A DNA stretch of 64,000 nucleotides, from assembly GCF_047495875.1 (NCBI RefSeq), contig NC_092463.1, positions 34,475,724 through 34,539,723 of the forward strand. Reading direction: 5' to 3'. The notes under the pieces are model-generated. The model was not told the origin of the DNA. It saw nothing but the letters and a program-made list of their open reading frames with translations, and made no database searches. Shown piece after piece: positions 39,200 to 51,600 of this stretch. The first letter of the stretch is position 1; every line of letters starts with the position of its first letter. Both the position numbers and the translations under genes were made by a program. The stretch is from Pithys albifrons albifrons (taxonomy: Eukaryota > Chordata > Aves > Passeriformes > Thamnophilidae).

Positions 39200-40870
39200 A
39201 CATGCTGCTGCTTGAGGCAGATGATGAAGCGATAATGTTGCAGAAAAGGCAAATATTCCAGACATATTTTTGTTCTTCATTTGAAAAGAAGAAAAATGAT
39301 GAATTTATATCATATGAGCTGATAAAAGATTTTCTACTCTTTTAGTGACCAGGAGGAATGTAAAGTATGTATGGGGGGTAAATATTTTTAAATCATCAGG
39401 TCTGGATGGCTTACATGGGAATACTAATCAAGCTTATTTAACAGATCTTTAGCCTGCTGATACTGATATTTCATAAATCCTGTAATAGCAAGGAAATAGC
39501 AGAATACTAAAGGAGTGTCTGTTCTATGGCAATGTTTAAAAAATGGCAAAGTCAACCATCACAATAGATGTGCACCAGCAAGGTCACCAGCAGTTCATGG
39601 AAAAAGATATTAACTGAAAGAGAATTCTTTGACAAAGAATAAGAAAATTTAGGGATGTACTTCCCAGCATCACAATAATCTTGAAAAAAAATGAAAACAC
39701 CAAAAGAACAAACAAACAAAAAAAGAAAGAATAATTTAAGCATCCCTGCCATGAGTAGGAAGATGACTAGAGATGCTCTTAAAATTCTTTCTAGCCCTAC
39801 CTTATGTGGTTTCATAAAGAGATAACATGGTAACCAATAGAGAGTCCTCACTGGACAGGAGTGAAAATACGTGTATGGATTGTGAATTCTGCTTGATTTC
39901 TTAAATTGTTTTGTCACTGGATCAGGATCAGGAGCAACACTGGACATTTGTACCTGAGTGACTCCCATTCTCTGAGAAAAACTCCACAGGATGGTTGAAG
40001 CACAGGGAAAACAGTCCAGCTGGACACAGAATAGAATAAAGCCATGTCACCTGTGCTTGGCAACAGCCATGCAAGCAGTATTAGGTTCAGTACTATTCAG
40101 CATTTCCATCATTGCCCTAGATGTAAACAGAAACTCACTGTTGATGTGCAGGTATTAGGAAGCCTGGTGGAATGGCAATGATGAGCATTTATATGAGGCA
40201 GGCTGGATCACCTGGTGGATCAGACATGTTCAAGCAAAAAGCCTTTTACTCGAGCTAAATGCAAAGTTATGCATGTGGGAAACAGACAGGAGACTGGGAG
40301 ATGTGTAATCAGAAACTCTACCCTGGAAAACAGTGCTCTGAAAAGGATCAGGGTTAGCAAAGTATGGAGTAGTTTCCCTCCAAGTGAGATACTGTAGTAG
40401 AAAGGGTGAAGTCAATCCTTGAATGCATAAACATGGCAACAGTGGGTAGAAGTACCAGGTTGCTTTTCTTTCCTTTGTGGCACTCGTGAGACTAATTATA
40501 TGCAGGATATTTATTTTCAAAGGTTGTTGAAAATCTGGGGAAGGTGCAAAAGAAGCTTGGTAATTATTCAAGATATAATGTAAGTGCCTTATTGTAAATA
40601 TCTTACAGTGCTCAACCTGTCTGACTTAGTGAAAAGGAGATGACTTATGGCTTGATTAATGAATTGATACTGTTGGAGGCATAAAATACTAGCAGGAAAG
40701 GGCTCTGAGCAGACTAAGTCATATTGAGGACTGAGTGGAGGAATTATTAAGCCAGACAAATTGAAGTGAAGAATGAGACAACAAAAATTATTAACTACTA
40801 GAACAAGCTAATGTGGTGAATTCTTCATCTATTTATGTCTTCATCAAAACTAGATATTTTTTACTGTCTT
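39200..40870 (+). mobile_element. Ancient CR1/L3-type LINE body, decayed
   Basis: Fragments of a reverse-transcriptase gene occur in order on the plus strand. A KSSGLDGLHG-like stretch at about 39390 resembles the conserved (K/A)S.GPDGLHP of CR1. At 40250-40290 the frame reads AKCKVMHVGN, the conserved CR1 motif (N.EKCKVMHLG). Many stops and frameshifts lie between them. The region after 40400 is probably the C-terminal and 3' part. No target duplication or full motif set is recognisable, so borders are approximate. Confidence 0.6.
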
Positions 40871-40879
40871 ACAGCCAAC

Positions 40880-43800
40880 TGCAAATTGTCAAGCATGAGT
40901 TGTAGCTTTTAATACTGGACTATATCCATGAAAATTAATGGGCTATGATATCTAAGAGGTCATTCTAGGTCATAGCAATCTCCCCTAGATTCCTTTATGA
41001 TGTAGAAAAGCTACATATTTATTAATTATTATGATTATGTCAATAAGCAGTAGCTAAACATGAAACTTTCTTTCTGCTCTGCCCTTTAAGTACTACCATT
41101 TAATGATAACAAAATGAATTAAGGTTGCCAAGATAACTAATAGAGGAAACTGGAGGACTGTAAAAGTGCATGATTGATTTTCTCTCTTTAGACATTCCAG
41201 TATATGGTCACTTTACCAGTTGGAGTGGCATAATACACAGGAAGTATAAGTTGTCAGGTGTCTACCTTTGTTCCTCTATCTAGAAACTTCTTTCTTTGGC
41301 TGTGACATGCACCTGTGATAAGGAACCTGGTCTCATGCACACATTGTATTAACAAAACCAGTGCAAGTATTTTTGGAACACACAAATCAAAGTAGGGATG
41401 CCAAAACTTAAGTTCTTACCCAGAATAGCAAAAAAACCCATAACCCAGCAATATTGCCATAGAAAACAATGTTTCTAACATTATTTCAATGTTTGAATAT
41501 GGGAACCTCCATTGCCAAAGTGACATTTGGTGGTTTTACCACCAAAATGGAGAGGCATGGATTGTTGCTAATTTATCTTGGTAAATCCTGTTAGTAGCAA
41601 CCTGCATATTCTAGTAGTGTCTAAATGCTTTCAAGAATCAGCCCATGGGAACTTTCATCCTATATAACCTCAAAGCACTTTGGAGGCCTCCATGGCAAAG
41701 CATGGGTGCTACTCACAGTGCACAGCATTCCAGAACAGGAGTTAAAGAAAGAAACTGAAGAATCTCATCGCTAATGAGGTAGGAAAATTCAGTGAATGGG
41801 AAGAGCAGGGTAGATAACTTGCATTTATAGTAGACAGCCTATCTGGCAGATTTAGCCACCTCTCTAGCTGCTTCAGCACTGTTTGTGAATGGGTTTTGTT
41901 CATCTCATATGTTTTTGTTATTCAAAAAGCTCCTGGCCTGTGGAATGTTCTTGAGCAGCTCATTGTGGATATTTGGATCATCAAAGTAGAGTCAAACCAC
42001 AATTTTTAGTTCTGAATTGCTTTAATGTATTCCTTTGACACATCCACTCTCCACATAATTTCAAGTCTCAGAGAAACACTTTTTCAATTTCATTCCTATA
42101 ATGTAATTTCCCTCAACCTTCTTCACTTACCCTCTTTTTTATATTGTAACCTTGTCTTTTCCATCACTTCCCTGTAACCATTCCCCTTTTCTCCCTGGTT
42201 TATTATCACTACTTAACTATTGCCTGAGAACTGTATTATAAGTCACTTGGAGCAGACACTTCTCAGTTTACTGTTGATCAGAGCACTTTGCACATGTTGT
42301 GTTGTATAAATAAAAAATATAGTTCCAGAAATATTTAGTCTTTCAGTTATATTTTGCAGTATAGTATGTAACAGAGACACTATATGAAATAAAATTATTT
42401 ATTATAATTATCCCAACTCTGGCACTGACATTCAAAAGCTTTTTAGGTAAACCATGTGCTTTCTCTCTTCTCTGTCTGTTTCTTAGCTAGCTCAGAGTTA
42501 CAAGATATATCAGTGAAGTGCTACCATTGGGTTGTTTGCCATTCCAGAAACTCTTCAGGTGTTAACACGTCTTTGCTTACCCTGTTTTCTATTGGCTTGC
42601 CTCAAAGCCTTCTAGCAAAGGAAATGTTTCTCAGCTGGGGAAACAAAAACAGAGAGGTGAATTTGAGGGCATTGAGAAGGCCTAAAGCATGTCTGTGAAC
42701 ATATCCCGAGCCCCCAGAGCTCCAGTCTCCTGGCATTTTTAATGGGAGACACATCTTCCCAAAACAGACTGTTGATCAAGTTGGACTGCACATGTGCAGG
42801 TTTGTAAAGTGGCTTGCCTCTCCTCAGCACTATGTTTGCATTTTGTTAAACCTGGCAAGATACCAGAAAACAGAATTACCACCAAACCCTTCAGGATATG
42901 TCATTTCCACATATATAGTATTTGCTTTTCTTCTGCCCCTGAATCCCGAATAGAAACCATTAGGGATTCTTCTATTTATTTTCATTAACAATTCAAGCAA
43001 ACATCAGCTTATTTAGTCAGACATCAGTCACGTGTCAGGTAAATTTTGCCTGTTGTTTGTTTTAGAAGTCTCAGGCTGCTCTGTTCTGAAGGACCTCTCT
43101 GGCATCTAATCCACATGACGGCAAAGATGGCAGAAGGTAGCAGAGGACACTAGTGCTCTACCGAGCAATTCTTCTATCAGTGCAAAGAGATGATCCCTGA
43201 ACAACATCCCAGAGGAAACTCAAAAGCTTTGAAATACTGTCTTACTAACATTCTTTCCCATGGATACCTTGAACAAAACAGCCCTGGATGGGGCTTTCCT
43301 AAACAGGGGACTGTGACAGTAAAAGAGGCTTTGCTGCAGGGCACTAGTCACATCTGTTAGGAGTAAAAGTTTCCTATTTGCAGTGTTTCATTTCAGAGCC
43401 AGGCTCTCACCAAGACATAATGCATGGCAAGGAGCTATTACAGAAAAATGCCTTGAAGGAAAGCAAAGCTAAACACTTATGCAAACTTTACTATTATAAT
43501 CTATATCTAGAGGAAAGAAAATGTTTTGAGTAGGGGAATGATTTCAGCAATCCCAGAGAGAATGGCCAGATTTTTCAAAAATAGGTCTGGGTTTCTCAGG
43601 GACTGCTGCCTAACCTTTAATGTTTTGAGGCTGATGCCAAGGACAGCACCTTACTGGCAGAGACTGGCACATGCACGGTTAAATGAACAAATGTTTAAAT
43701 GGCTTCAGTTTGGGGAAGAGGTAAGTTGAGAACCTTTGTGGATTTAACTCCTCCCTCTATCCCTTTGTGAATCAAGTACTTTTTCAGGAGTGATGAATAA

Positions 43801-46490
43801 GGCATTGGTGTCTGAAGCCACAGACCAAGCCCCTGATACAAGCAAAAGAAAGACGGGAACCATCAGACTAGGGAGTCTCCTTCAGCTTGAAGGAATCATG
43901 TTTGAAAATTTCCTTCATGTTTTTTTCAATAAGCTCACCAAATGAGTGAAAGCAGTGAAAATCCCTCTGCCAGCACCAAAAGCAAAAAGAGACAAAGGAA
44001 GCAGTTTCCATGCTATTGCATGAAGACCTATGCAAGCTGATCTGAGACAGCACGTGATTTTCATATTCTTCAAAATCCACTTCCTGCTACAAGGATTTGA
44101 ATAACATTTGTCGCCATAATGACTGGTGTCACCTCAGAAAAAAAATGCTAGTTTCTTCTTTAATTTCCTTGTAAGCTTCAAGATTGCTCTTTGTTCCTCA
44201 GTTTCCTGTCAGAGAAGCCTGTATTTTGGTTGTACATCTGTGGGGGTTATTAAACAAACACAGAGCATCTTCTTTCTATTCTATATACTCAGGGAGATGA
44301 AATTTATAAATCCCAGTTGCAGGGCCTTCTCAGGCAAATAGGAGAGAAAGAGCCAAACTTCCACATGGACCAAAAACCCCTGACTCCAGCTAGTGAGGGT
44401 TAAAGCAATTGTGATGAAGTTTTCCATGATAGGTGTTTCCTTCAATGCACTGCCTGGTTGGAGTCACACCGAGCCAGGGCTGAGTAAAGAATGAGGAGTG
44501 TTATAAGGTGAGATTCCTATTTCATTTGCTATAGAACCCTTTAGCATGTAAAGAGTGAGTCAGGAAATTAGAATGACTTAATGAGCCAGTTGGTTAAACT
44601 CTGCTCTGGAAAGACAGAACCCATTCCTCATTAGTTCCTAACGAGTGTCAGACAAGTCACTTGAACTAAACTGGTTAGACTAATTTCCAGGTGCTCCTTT
44701 CTCAACTGGGACTGGATTTACAGAAGGGATGAGCATCCACAACTGGAATTTAAATACAAGAACCCCTTTAAAACTAAATTCTCTGGGGAAAGAGAAATGC
44801 TATGAATCTCAAATTTAAGATTCCTTTTAACTGAAACATGTCTGAACTTCAAAGCCCACTCTGCAGAGTGAGATCTTACCTCACTGGGAATAAACATAGT
44901 GGTAGCAATATTTGTGATGCACTCAGATACCAGTGTAATGACCACATCAAAGCATTCCTGAGGTTTTAAGTAATTTTTTTTTCAGTGTAACAGTGTGCCA
45001 CAAATAAAAAGACAAAAGTGGATGAGTGAGGAACTAGCTTGGGTAGTGCTGTACTGCACTCTTTAGTGTGTCCAGATACAAGAGTAAAGCAGCAAACAAA
45101 TATGATGACACTACTTTCTAAGATGTTTCTGTATAGTCAGGTGTTATACTGGACCCAAATGAAGAAATCCTTCCAGAACCAGACAGGCCGGTGCAGAGTC
45201 ATCTGAGCCAGTTTTGGACCATCTGAGCCAGGGGACCTAGATCAGGTGTTAAGTATTATCTATGTTATTTCAGAAAAAGGCAACACACACATGAAGGGAT
45301 TATGAGGCCATTAACAGGATCAGTTGCATCGCCTGTGCCTATTTACAAGTGGCTGCAGAGAGGCTAGAGCATACTTAGGTCACCACAAACTCTTTTCATC
45401 TTGGACCCAGCTTCCTGCACACAAGCCTGGATACCCTCTCCCCAGCACCAGGCCTTGGAGAGCTCAAGCCTCCTCATAAATGCCTGACAAAAGAGCACTT
45501 CTCAAAATTGTCTCTCCTTTGTCCCTAAATATCACTCTACTCCCACTTTCACTGTATAATAATCTCCACTTCAGTTTTTTTCTTTTCCATTACTATCTCG
45601 GGCTGAAAGAAACCAGGCTGGACAGAAAATTAACAGCTTTTCTGGAGCAGCTAATGCAGCTGGGGAGACTTGAGCAAGCTCTCAGGTGTACAGCACCGCT
45701 ACCAGGTGCTCGCTTTGACATTTCTCCCTCCCTCAGTACAGTACAGTGTTTGTCTTCATTCCCCTCACCCTGCCTCGCTGCCTCCTCCTTCCTCCCTTCT
45801 CATTCTGGGAGCCCTCTCCTTTCTCCTCACCTCCTCCTTCCTCTCTTTGCATGCTGTGACTAAACAGGAGAATACAGATTTATGTAGTCCTTACATTTGC
45901 TTCTCATTTTTTCTGGTCCATCTTTGGCTGTTGATTTCTCCGTCTCATAGGTGAGTATCTCTGAGCTCTCTTCTTCCTCTTTGACCTTTTCTCTGCTTCT
46001 TTTAAGGCATTCCCTCCTTTCATGCTGTGAAACGTTCATGCTGTCTCATACTGTGAAATGATCTCTCTCACGCTCTCTCTTGACTAGCACAGTCCTCAGT
46101 GCTTTCTAAAGGATGCTATTTCACAATAAATATATAAGCACCGCATCAGGCTGCTGTCTTCTCTAACTGCCCAGTCAGATATGGTATTTTAAAGGTGCTT
46201 CTTAGAACATCAAAGATGCCTTAGCTATTTCAGCATTTTCCTTCTCAGCTCTGTTGAAATTTATAAAATGCAATTGTGGGGTTTTTTCCATCGAGCTTGA
46301 GTTCACTGTCACATGCAGTGCTGGCCTAGCTTGCACACCTTCTTTGCTGAGGTTGGGCTAGTTGTGCATTATTCTCCATTTCCCCTTTAAAACACTCCAT
46401 CTTTCTGAATCTCCAGCCCTCACAGTGAGATTGTGCAATCAGGTGACTTGGTGACAGGCTGGTTTGCTGCATTGTGGCATCCTCGGAGCA
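40880..46490. other. Non-coding intergenic stretch
   Basis: No gene recognised. It contains an old repeat 3' end near 42240-42320 (..TGTTGTATAAATAA), a possible MIR-like trace near 44560-44690, a direct repeat CATCTGAGCCAG at 45200-45211 and 45220-45231, and a pyrimidine-rich tract at 45720-45860. Confidence 0.55.
45720..45860 (+). repeat. Pyrimidine-rich tract
   Basis: CT-dominated sequence with many CCTCCTTCC and CTCCTC units. The open frames across it (45480-45863 and 45670-45954) are low-complexity Ser/Pro/Leu. Confidence 0.6.
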
Positions 46491-46740
46491 GCTACAGCGG
46501 TTTGTGCACAGAGCCGCCGGTGCAAGCGCGGCGGGAGCGCCAGCCGGGAGGAGGGCACTCCTGGTTATGCAGAGCCGTGCACAGCCGCGGCGGGTTCTGG
46601 GCGTGCGGCGTCTGCTGGCCCTGCGGTTTGGGGGCTGAAGGAGCAGCCTCTCAGGAGAATACCTGCCTTGGACAGAGCCAATGCGGCCAGACATCTTGAG
46701 AATTCTTCATTGTAATGGCCTCGGGGCCCACAGAGATCCG
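46490..46740. promoter_or_regulatory. Small CpG-rich patch
   Basis: A CpG-dense stretch of about 250 bp (GCCGCCGG, GCGCGGCGGG, CCGCGGCGGG) lies about 1 kb before the large CpG island at 47.65 kb. It may be a minor promoter or enhancer. No exon can be called. Confidence 0.45.
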
Positions 46741-46969
46741 GCTGCCTCATCATTGGTACCATTTATTATTGATGCCAGAAATGTTGAGTCATTAAACAGA
46801 GGTCATAAAAACATCCTTATTCTGCTAAAAACATTAGCTTATAATTTCTGGTACTACTGAAGGCAGGAGAGACTAGGAATCCTTGTGCCTGTGAGAAAGA
46901 AAATGTGGAGTGCATTAGAGGCCTGGGAAGACCAGAGAAGATCCCAAAGTCAGTAGCTCATTAGAAAAA

Positions 46970-47140
46970 GCCGGGTGCTGGTTAAAGACAGGTCTCTGGG
47001 CTCAGGATCAATTCCCATTTCTGAGTTTGGGTCACTTCAGGTTACCATTTTACCCCAGAACATGTTAATTTCTCTCTCTGTAAAGGAACAGAACTAAAAC
47101 CCTCCCTCACTTCTGTCTGAAGACTGTAAGGCACTTCAGA
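46970..47140 (-). repeat. Decayed MIR-like SINE
   Basis: GGGTCACTTCAGG, TTTCTCTCTCTGTAAAGG and GTAAGGCACTTCAGA resemble the reverse orientation of MIR (GGCAAGTCACTT...TTTCCTCATCTGTAAA...AAGCACTTTGAA). Confidence 0.4.
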
Positions 47141-47649
47141 GGAAATAACCAGCTACTCCTCCCTGCAGAGAAGCTCCGTTTGTTCAGAGGGAAGGCAGAG
47201 GTGCACAGGGGTCATTTGCTTGCAAACGTTGGTTCAGGACTGCCATCTCCTGATTTCTAATGCTAAAGAGGCATTTTTTTCTTGTGTTCTCCTGCTGCGG
47301 AAGAGTTAAGTGTAGCCAGATCTTAGTTTATTTTTACCACCTATGCTTTAAATTTATTTTCTCCTCTTGATCGGGCAGTTTTCTGAATCTGAAGAGGTCC
47401 TTCTGGGTGGAAAAACACATTTTACAGAGATGATGTTTCACTATTTTTATAAGTGAAGCTGCAGACAAATAATTCTTTTGATATGTGTGTGATCTCCTTC
47501 ATTGCAGGGATGTCCTGCCAGCGGTCAGATCCCAGAACAGGCACGTGGGGGTTACATCCCTCAGCTGACCGGGGGGCGGCTGGGGTGGTTATTTGGTTTT
47601 TGGTTACGAATTTCTTTAGAGGAGTAAATATGAAGAACCTGTACCGCAG

Positions 47650-48550
47650 GCTCACCAGCCAAGGAGCGCCGTGCCACTTCGTGGCCCCAGGCACAGCAAA
47701 CACTCGAAGCGTTTGGGGAGCTTTCGGGCAGGGTGTTCCCGACACGCACCTGAGCACACAACGACAGGGTGCCGTTCTCTGGGAGAAGCGGGTCCCTCTC
47801 GCGGGTCCCCCCCCGCGGCCCGCGGAGAGGTCGGGCCGGGCCGGGCCGGGCCGGGCCGGGCGGTGCGGCTGCGGCTGCGGCTGGGGCTGGGGCTCGGGCT
47901 CGGTGCGGGCGCGGGGCAGCGCCGCGGGGCGGGGGACGCAGTACGAGGCAGTGCGCAAAGAGTTAAGGGAAGGTGGCAGGGCAGGCTGGCTGTCGGGAGC
48001 GAGCATGTGCAGATTGAAACCGCATCCATACTACGGGCGAGTGTCACTGGCACATTTCACCTCCCGCCGGCTGCGGGGCACCCATGGACACCGGTGAGGC
48101 CACGAGCCGCGGCCGGCGGGCGGGGGGGCCGAGCGGCGGCACCGGCAGCTCCCGCGGCCATCGCTGCCCGCACGGCCGCCCCGCCTGGGGGTGCGCGGGG
48201 CCCACGGCGGCCTCCCCGCAGCCGAGCGGCGCGGGGGATGTGCTGCCCGGGGCGGACGGCGGGGATGGCGCCCGGGGCCGCTGGTTTCGCTTTCTGGCGG
48301 CGGGAGGGCCCTGCCTCCCCCGCCGGGCGGGCGCCGGCCGGAGCCAGACAAAGGCGGGCGGAGAAGCACCAGCCTCCCCGTGGCGGGACCGGGCACCGGC
48401 GTTCCGCCCCCGCTGGCCGGGCCGGGCCGGGCCCCCGCAGCGCCGGGGCCGGGGGCGCGATGCGGGTCTCGGCGGGGCGGAGCGGGAGCCCGGGCCGCGG
48501 AGCCCTCGGGGCGCTGGGGAAGCAGGGTGGAAGGGTTGCTGAAATTGAAC
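47650..48550. promoter_or_regulatory. Strong CpG island, possible TMEM229B promoter
   Basis: About 0.9 kb of very GC-rich, CpG-dense DNA with multiple GGGGCGG-like boxes. A plus-strand splice donor CACCG|GTGAGG is visible at 48093/48094. In vertebrates TMEM229B lies head to head with PLEKHH1 (established synteny as recalled), so a plus-strand TMEM229B 5' exon here is plausible. Its coding sequence (a small multi-pass membrane protein) is not seen in the window. The long frames here (up to 302 codons) are GC artefacts. Confidence 0.6.
47833..47900 (+). repeat. GGGCC and GCGGCT/GGGGCT tandem repeats
   Basis: GGGCC is repeated about 5.6 times (47833-47860), giving six GGG runs spaced by CC. After a 4-bp gap come six hexamers: three GCGGCT, two GGGGCT and one CGGGCT (47865-47900). 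On the plus strand this can form G-quadruplexes. It lies inside the CpG island. Confidence 0.9.
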
Positions 48551-51321
48551 CTGCTTTTCGCTGGAGTGTCATTTTTTGATAAAAGAAATGTCTCGAAACA
48601 TTTTTTTGTATTGAATTCAGCAAAACTTTATTGTAGGAAAGGGGCAATGGCCCTGAGGCAGCCCAGCGGTTGCTGAGTAGGACTGGGAGGTGGGGGCTGG
48701 CTCTGGTCCGTTCGTGACTTTTCTGCAACCTTGGGAATTACTCGTGTGCAAAGCCCAGCGGTCAGGGATACGAGTAATGCAATCAGCTAAAAAATGGTCA
48801 TTCCCCCCCTTTTTAAAATTTAAATTAGTCTCAAGATGCTTGCTGTAGTTTCATTTTTCATATGGAAAAATATTTAGAATAGCTGAATTTTGGTGAAATG
48901 GAAAATCTGATTCCTCCTGCCACCTGCTTATGCTGGAGGTCTGAAAATTGTCTCTCGGGTGCTTGGGAGCAGGGATCCTGGGAGGCTGCTCTCTCTCGCT
49001 CATCATGAGCTGGAGCATTACACTGGGACTTCCTAGAGAGCATTTTGCATTGCTGGCCCAAAACTACTGGGGATGTACAAATTTGTTAAGCCTCCTAATT
49101 ACACAGCAGATGCATTAAAACTCTGTTATGTGAAGTACTTCATATTGTTCTTTCACACCGTTTGTTTGACAGGTTTGTCCTGTTTCCCTCCTAATTCTGA
49201 AGAAAAAAGCAGTCCCTGCAGAAGCTGATTTTTTTTGCAGGCAAGGTGGTAACAGCTCCATTACTGCCAGAGCTGTGTGCATTGGGGATCTGCAAGAACA
49301 GATTGCCCAAAGAGCTCCATTCTGTTGGTTCCAGGGACCCACGGAACATGCAATATATACATGTGGCATCAGTTAGAGATAGGACTAGTACTGTTTGGTG
49401 GTAAATAGGAAGTCATGAAAACAAGAACTACCATAAATTATTAGGAAACAGAAAAGGAAGACTTACTGACATGGAATTGTTAATACCTGTGGCAACTTTC
49501 AACCACCACTGAGGAAGACTGTGTAGGAAGTCTTTAAAGGTACCCTGATGCCATGACATGTCCTGATGGTCTTTTCTGAATCCCAGTGCCTAGTCCTAGT
49601 GAGAAGGTATGACCTCTCCCATGCAGGAATGTTTTTTCTGTGTCAGGTGACAGCAGCTTGCTACTGTCAATAAATTAGGATTGTTCACTGAATTTGAAAG
49701 TAGGTATTTTCTCCCTGAGAAATGTATGCTCTCTGTGCATCTATGTGAAAATGTCATAGTTCTGTCTTGAGACCCCCAGCTAAAGAATATGGGTGTCTCT
49801 GTGCTTGTAGAAGGGGAAACTGAGGTGCAGGAAGATGGCATTTCACAGGTAGATGTCGAATTGACACAGAAGAGTTACCTCCAGATAATTTAACTAGTAG
49901 CTATAGGAGCTTCCTAAATAAAGGTCAGCAGAACTGTTACAAGCTGCTTATTCAATGTCTTTGAAACATCCAGAGATCCTCTGATCACTGGCATATTGAA
50001 AATGTGAGTCGTGTAGTCTGGTGGAAAGGAAATGGAGGGACGTGCAGGTGTTGAGGTACTACTGCTTGTGACTGCATAACTTCTTGCTGAGGCTCTGGCA
50101 ACATGTCCATCGACTTGGTCAGTATTGCTATTCCCACTTCCCTGCAGGCTGATAGTGGAGGCAGAAAACAGGCTGCTTCCTTGAAGAGTTCAAACCTTGG
50201 CATTCTTCTGGCGAGATCCCATGGCAGTTTACAGAAATGGTCAAAGGGGGTCTAAAACAAGAGGTATGGATAGCTTAGCCATATGGGTAACCTAGATCTC
50301 TGCACCCACATGGAAATGATCCCTGGTAGTGGGGACTCTGCAGTTTGGCTGACCATGTCATAATGTGATGTGGTGCCAAACAGTGAAAGGCAAATTTAAC
50401 CTTGAAGGAAGATGCACGTTTCTGACTTTAAGACAGAAAGAGGGTTTTGGATAAGGTGGTGAACTCAAAAGCATGTGGAGTCTTTAAATTAAGATATCTG
50501 TTTACAATCTATACTTTATTTCAACATCTGAAGAAGTCCTAAGGAGTGAAGATGTAGGGATCCCTTTGGTCTTGTAATTTGAGGATCTGTTTTTTTTCCA
50601 CACATCAAGAACTGGGGAGAGGAGTTGCTTTCGAGTGTCATAAATGTGCTTCGAATACCTGTCTGCTTGATTAAGAGAGTGACTCTCCTGAGGTGGGGTG
50701 TTTCAGGGCTGCTGGCAGGCACTGCATTGTGTCCAGGAAGGGTGTTTCTTCACATGGTGTAATTAGCCAGATGAATTTAATTTTTGCTTTCCTCCAAAGC
50801 ATTAGAAATTAACTGAAATCGGGGACTGAGCATTCCAAGAAGAAGGAGGTCCGGGAGAGGAGTGGAAGAGAAGCAGAGGAGACTGTGGACTCTTCCTGGG
50901 TCAGGGGAAGACCCCCAACTTTTTGCTATCATCACATGCTTTGATGGCAAGTCTTGTTTGTAGCCTCAGAGTCATATGTATTGCAGAGTCTGGAGCCAGG
51001 CTTTGAAGGTTTTTTCTTTGCAGCAAGGGATTGATCACTAAGGGTCATCTATGTGAGACTCATTTGAATAGTCCTTTGCTGGTTTTGAAGTTGCCATGCT
51101 GGCTGTGGTGTTGTTTCTTGTGCTCTTTGTTCATGGTATGCACATCTAATCTCCTTAGACTAAAGGAGTTTGGTCCTTCTCCAAGTTGCTGAGCTATGTT
51201 GCAAGAAACTGAATGAAATTTTAATAAAATGTTATGCAGGAGATGTGAGTAGGTTTTAGACAAAGAGTCCTTTCTGTTCCTAAACTGTCTGATAATGGAT
51301 AAAACTTTTTCCTCATAGAAG

Positions 51322-51600
51322 ATGATTGGAAAGCATCTTGAAAAGGCTTCTAAAAAGGAGAAGTCTAATATATTGAGAAGGCTTAAAGAGGTGGCATGGA
51401 GGAGACCTTTTTGTTCTGATGATGAAATCACAGAATTAATGGGAGATTTTATTGTTGCAAATTGTACCTTAGGATTGCCTTCAACAAATGACATGTTTAA
51501 GAAAAATATATTAAGTTGTTGTGTTGTTTTGTTCTTTTTTTCAGTCTCAGGCAGTCTGCTCTTACATGGTAAGAGGAGATGTAACAACTTGGCTAATTAA
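51322..51600 (+). other. Orphan open frame, protein-like but unrecognised
   Basis: A 92-codon frame follows an acceptor-like TTTTTCCTCATAG. Its first 60 residues are charged and helix-like (MIGKHLEKASKKEKSNILRR, later DDEITELMGDFIVANC). The last third is hydrophobic, low-complexity translation of a T-rich run. I recognise no family. A remote likeness to the N-terminal part of hAT/ZBED-type proteins is only an impression. It could be chance, a transposase relic or an unannotated exon. Confidence 0.15.

Noticed and set aside
45480..45954. 127- and 94-codon frames
   Set aside because: They run through a pyrimidine-rich low-complexity tract and give Ser/Pro/Leu-rich peptides with no family.
47453..48097. 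TMEM229B coding sequence
   Set aside because: None of the open frames resembles the small membrane protein expected from synteny. Only a possible promoter and first exon can be proposed.
47671..48579. 302-codon plus-strand open frame and a 194-codon minus-strand frame (47422-48006)
   Set aside because: Both lie in a CpG island where stop codons are rare. The translations are low-complexity Arg/Gly/Ala/Pro and GC-driven repeats, with no domain.
51060..51587. 175-codon minus-strand frame as a gene
   Set aside because: The composition is unremarkable, there is no family match or promoter context, and the opposite strand is also open over much of it.
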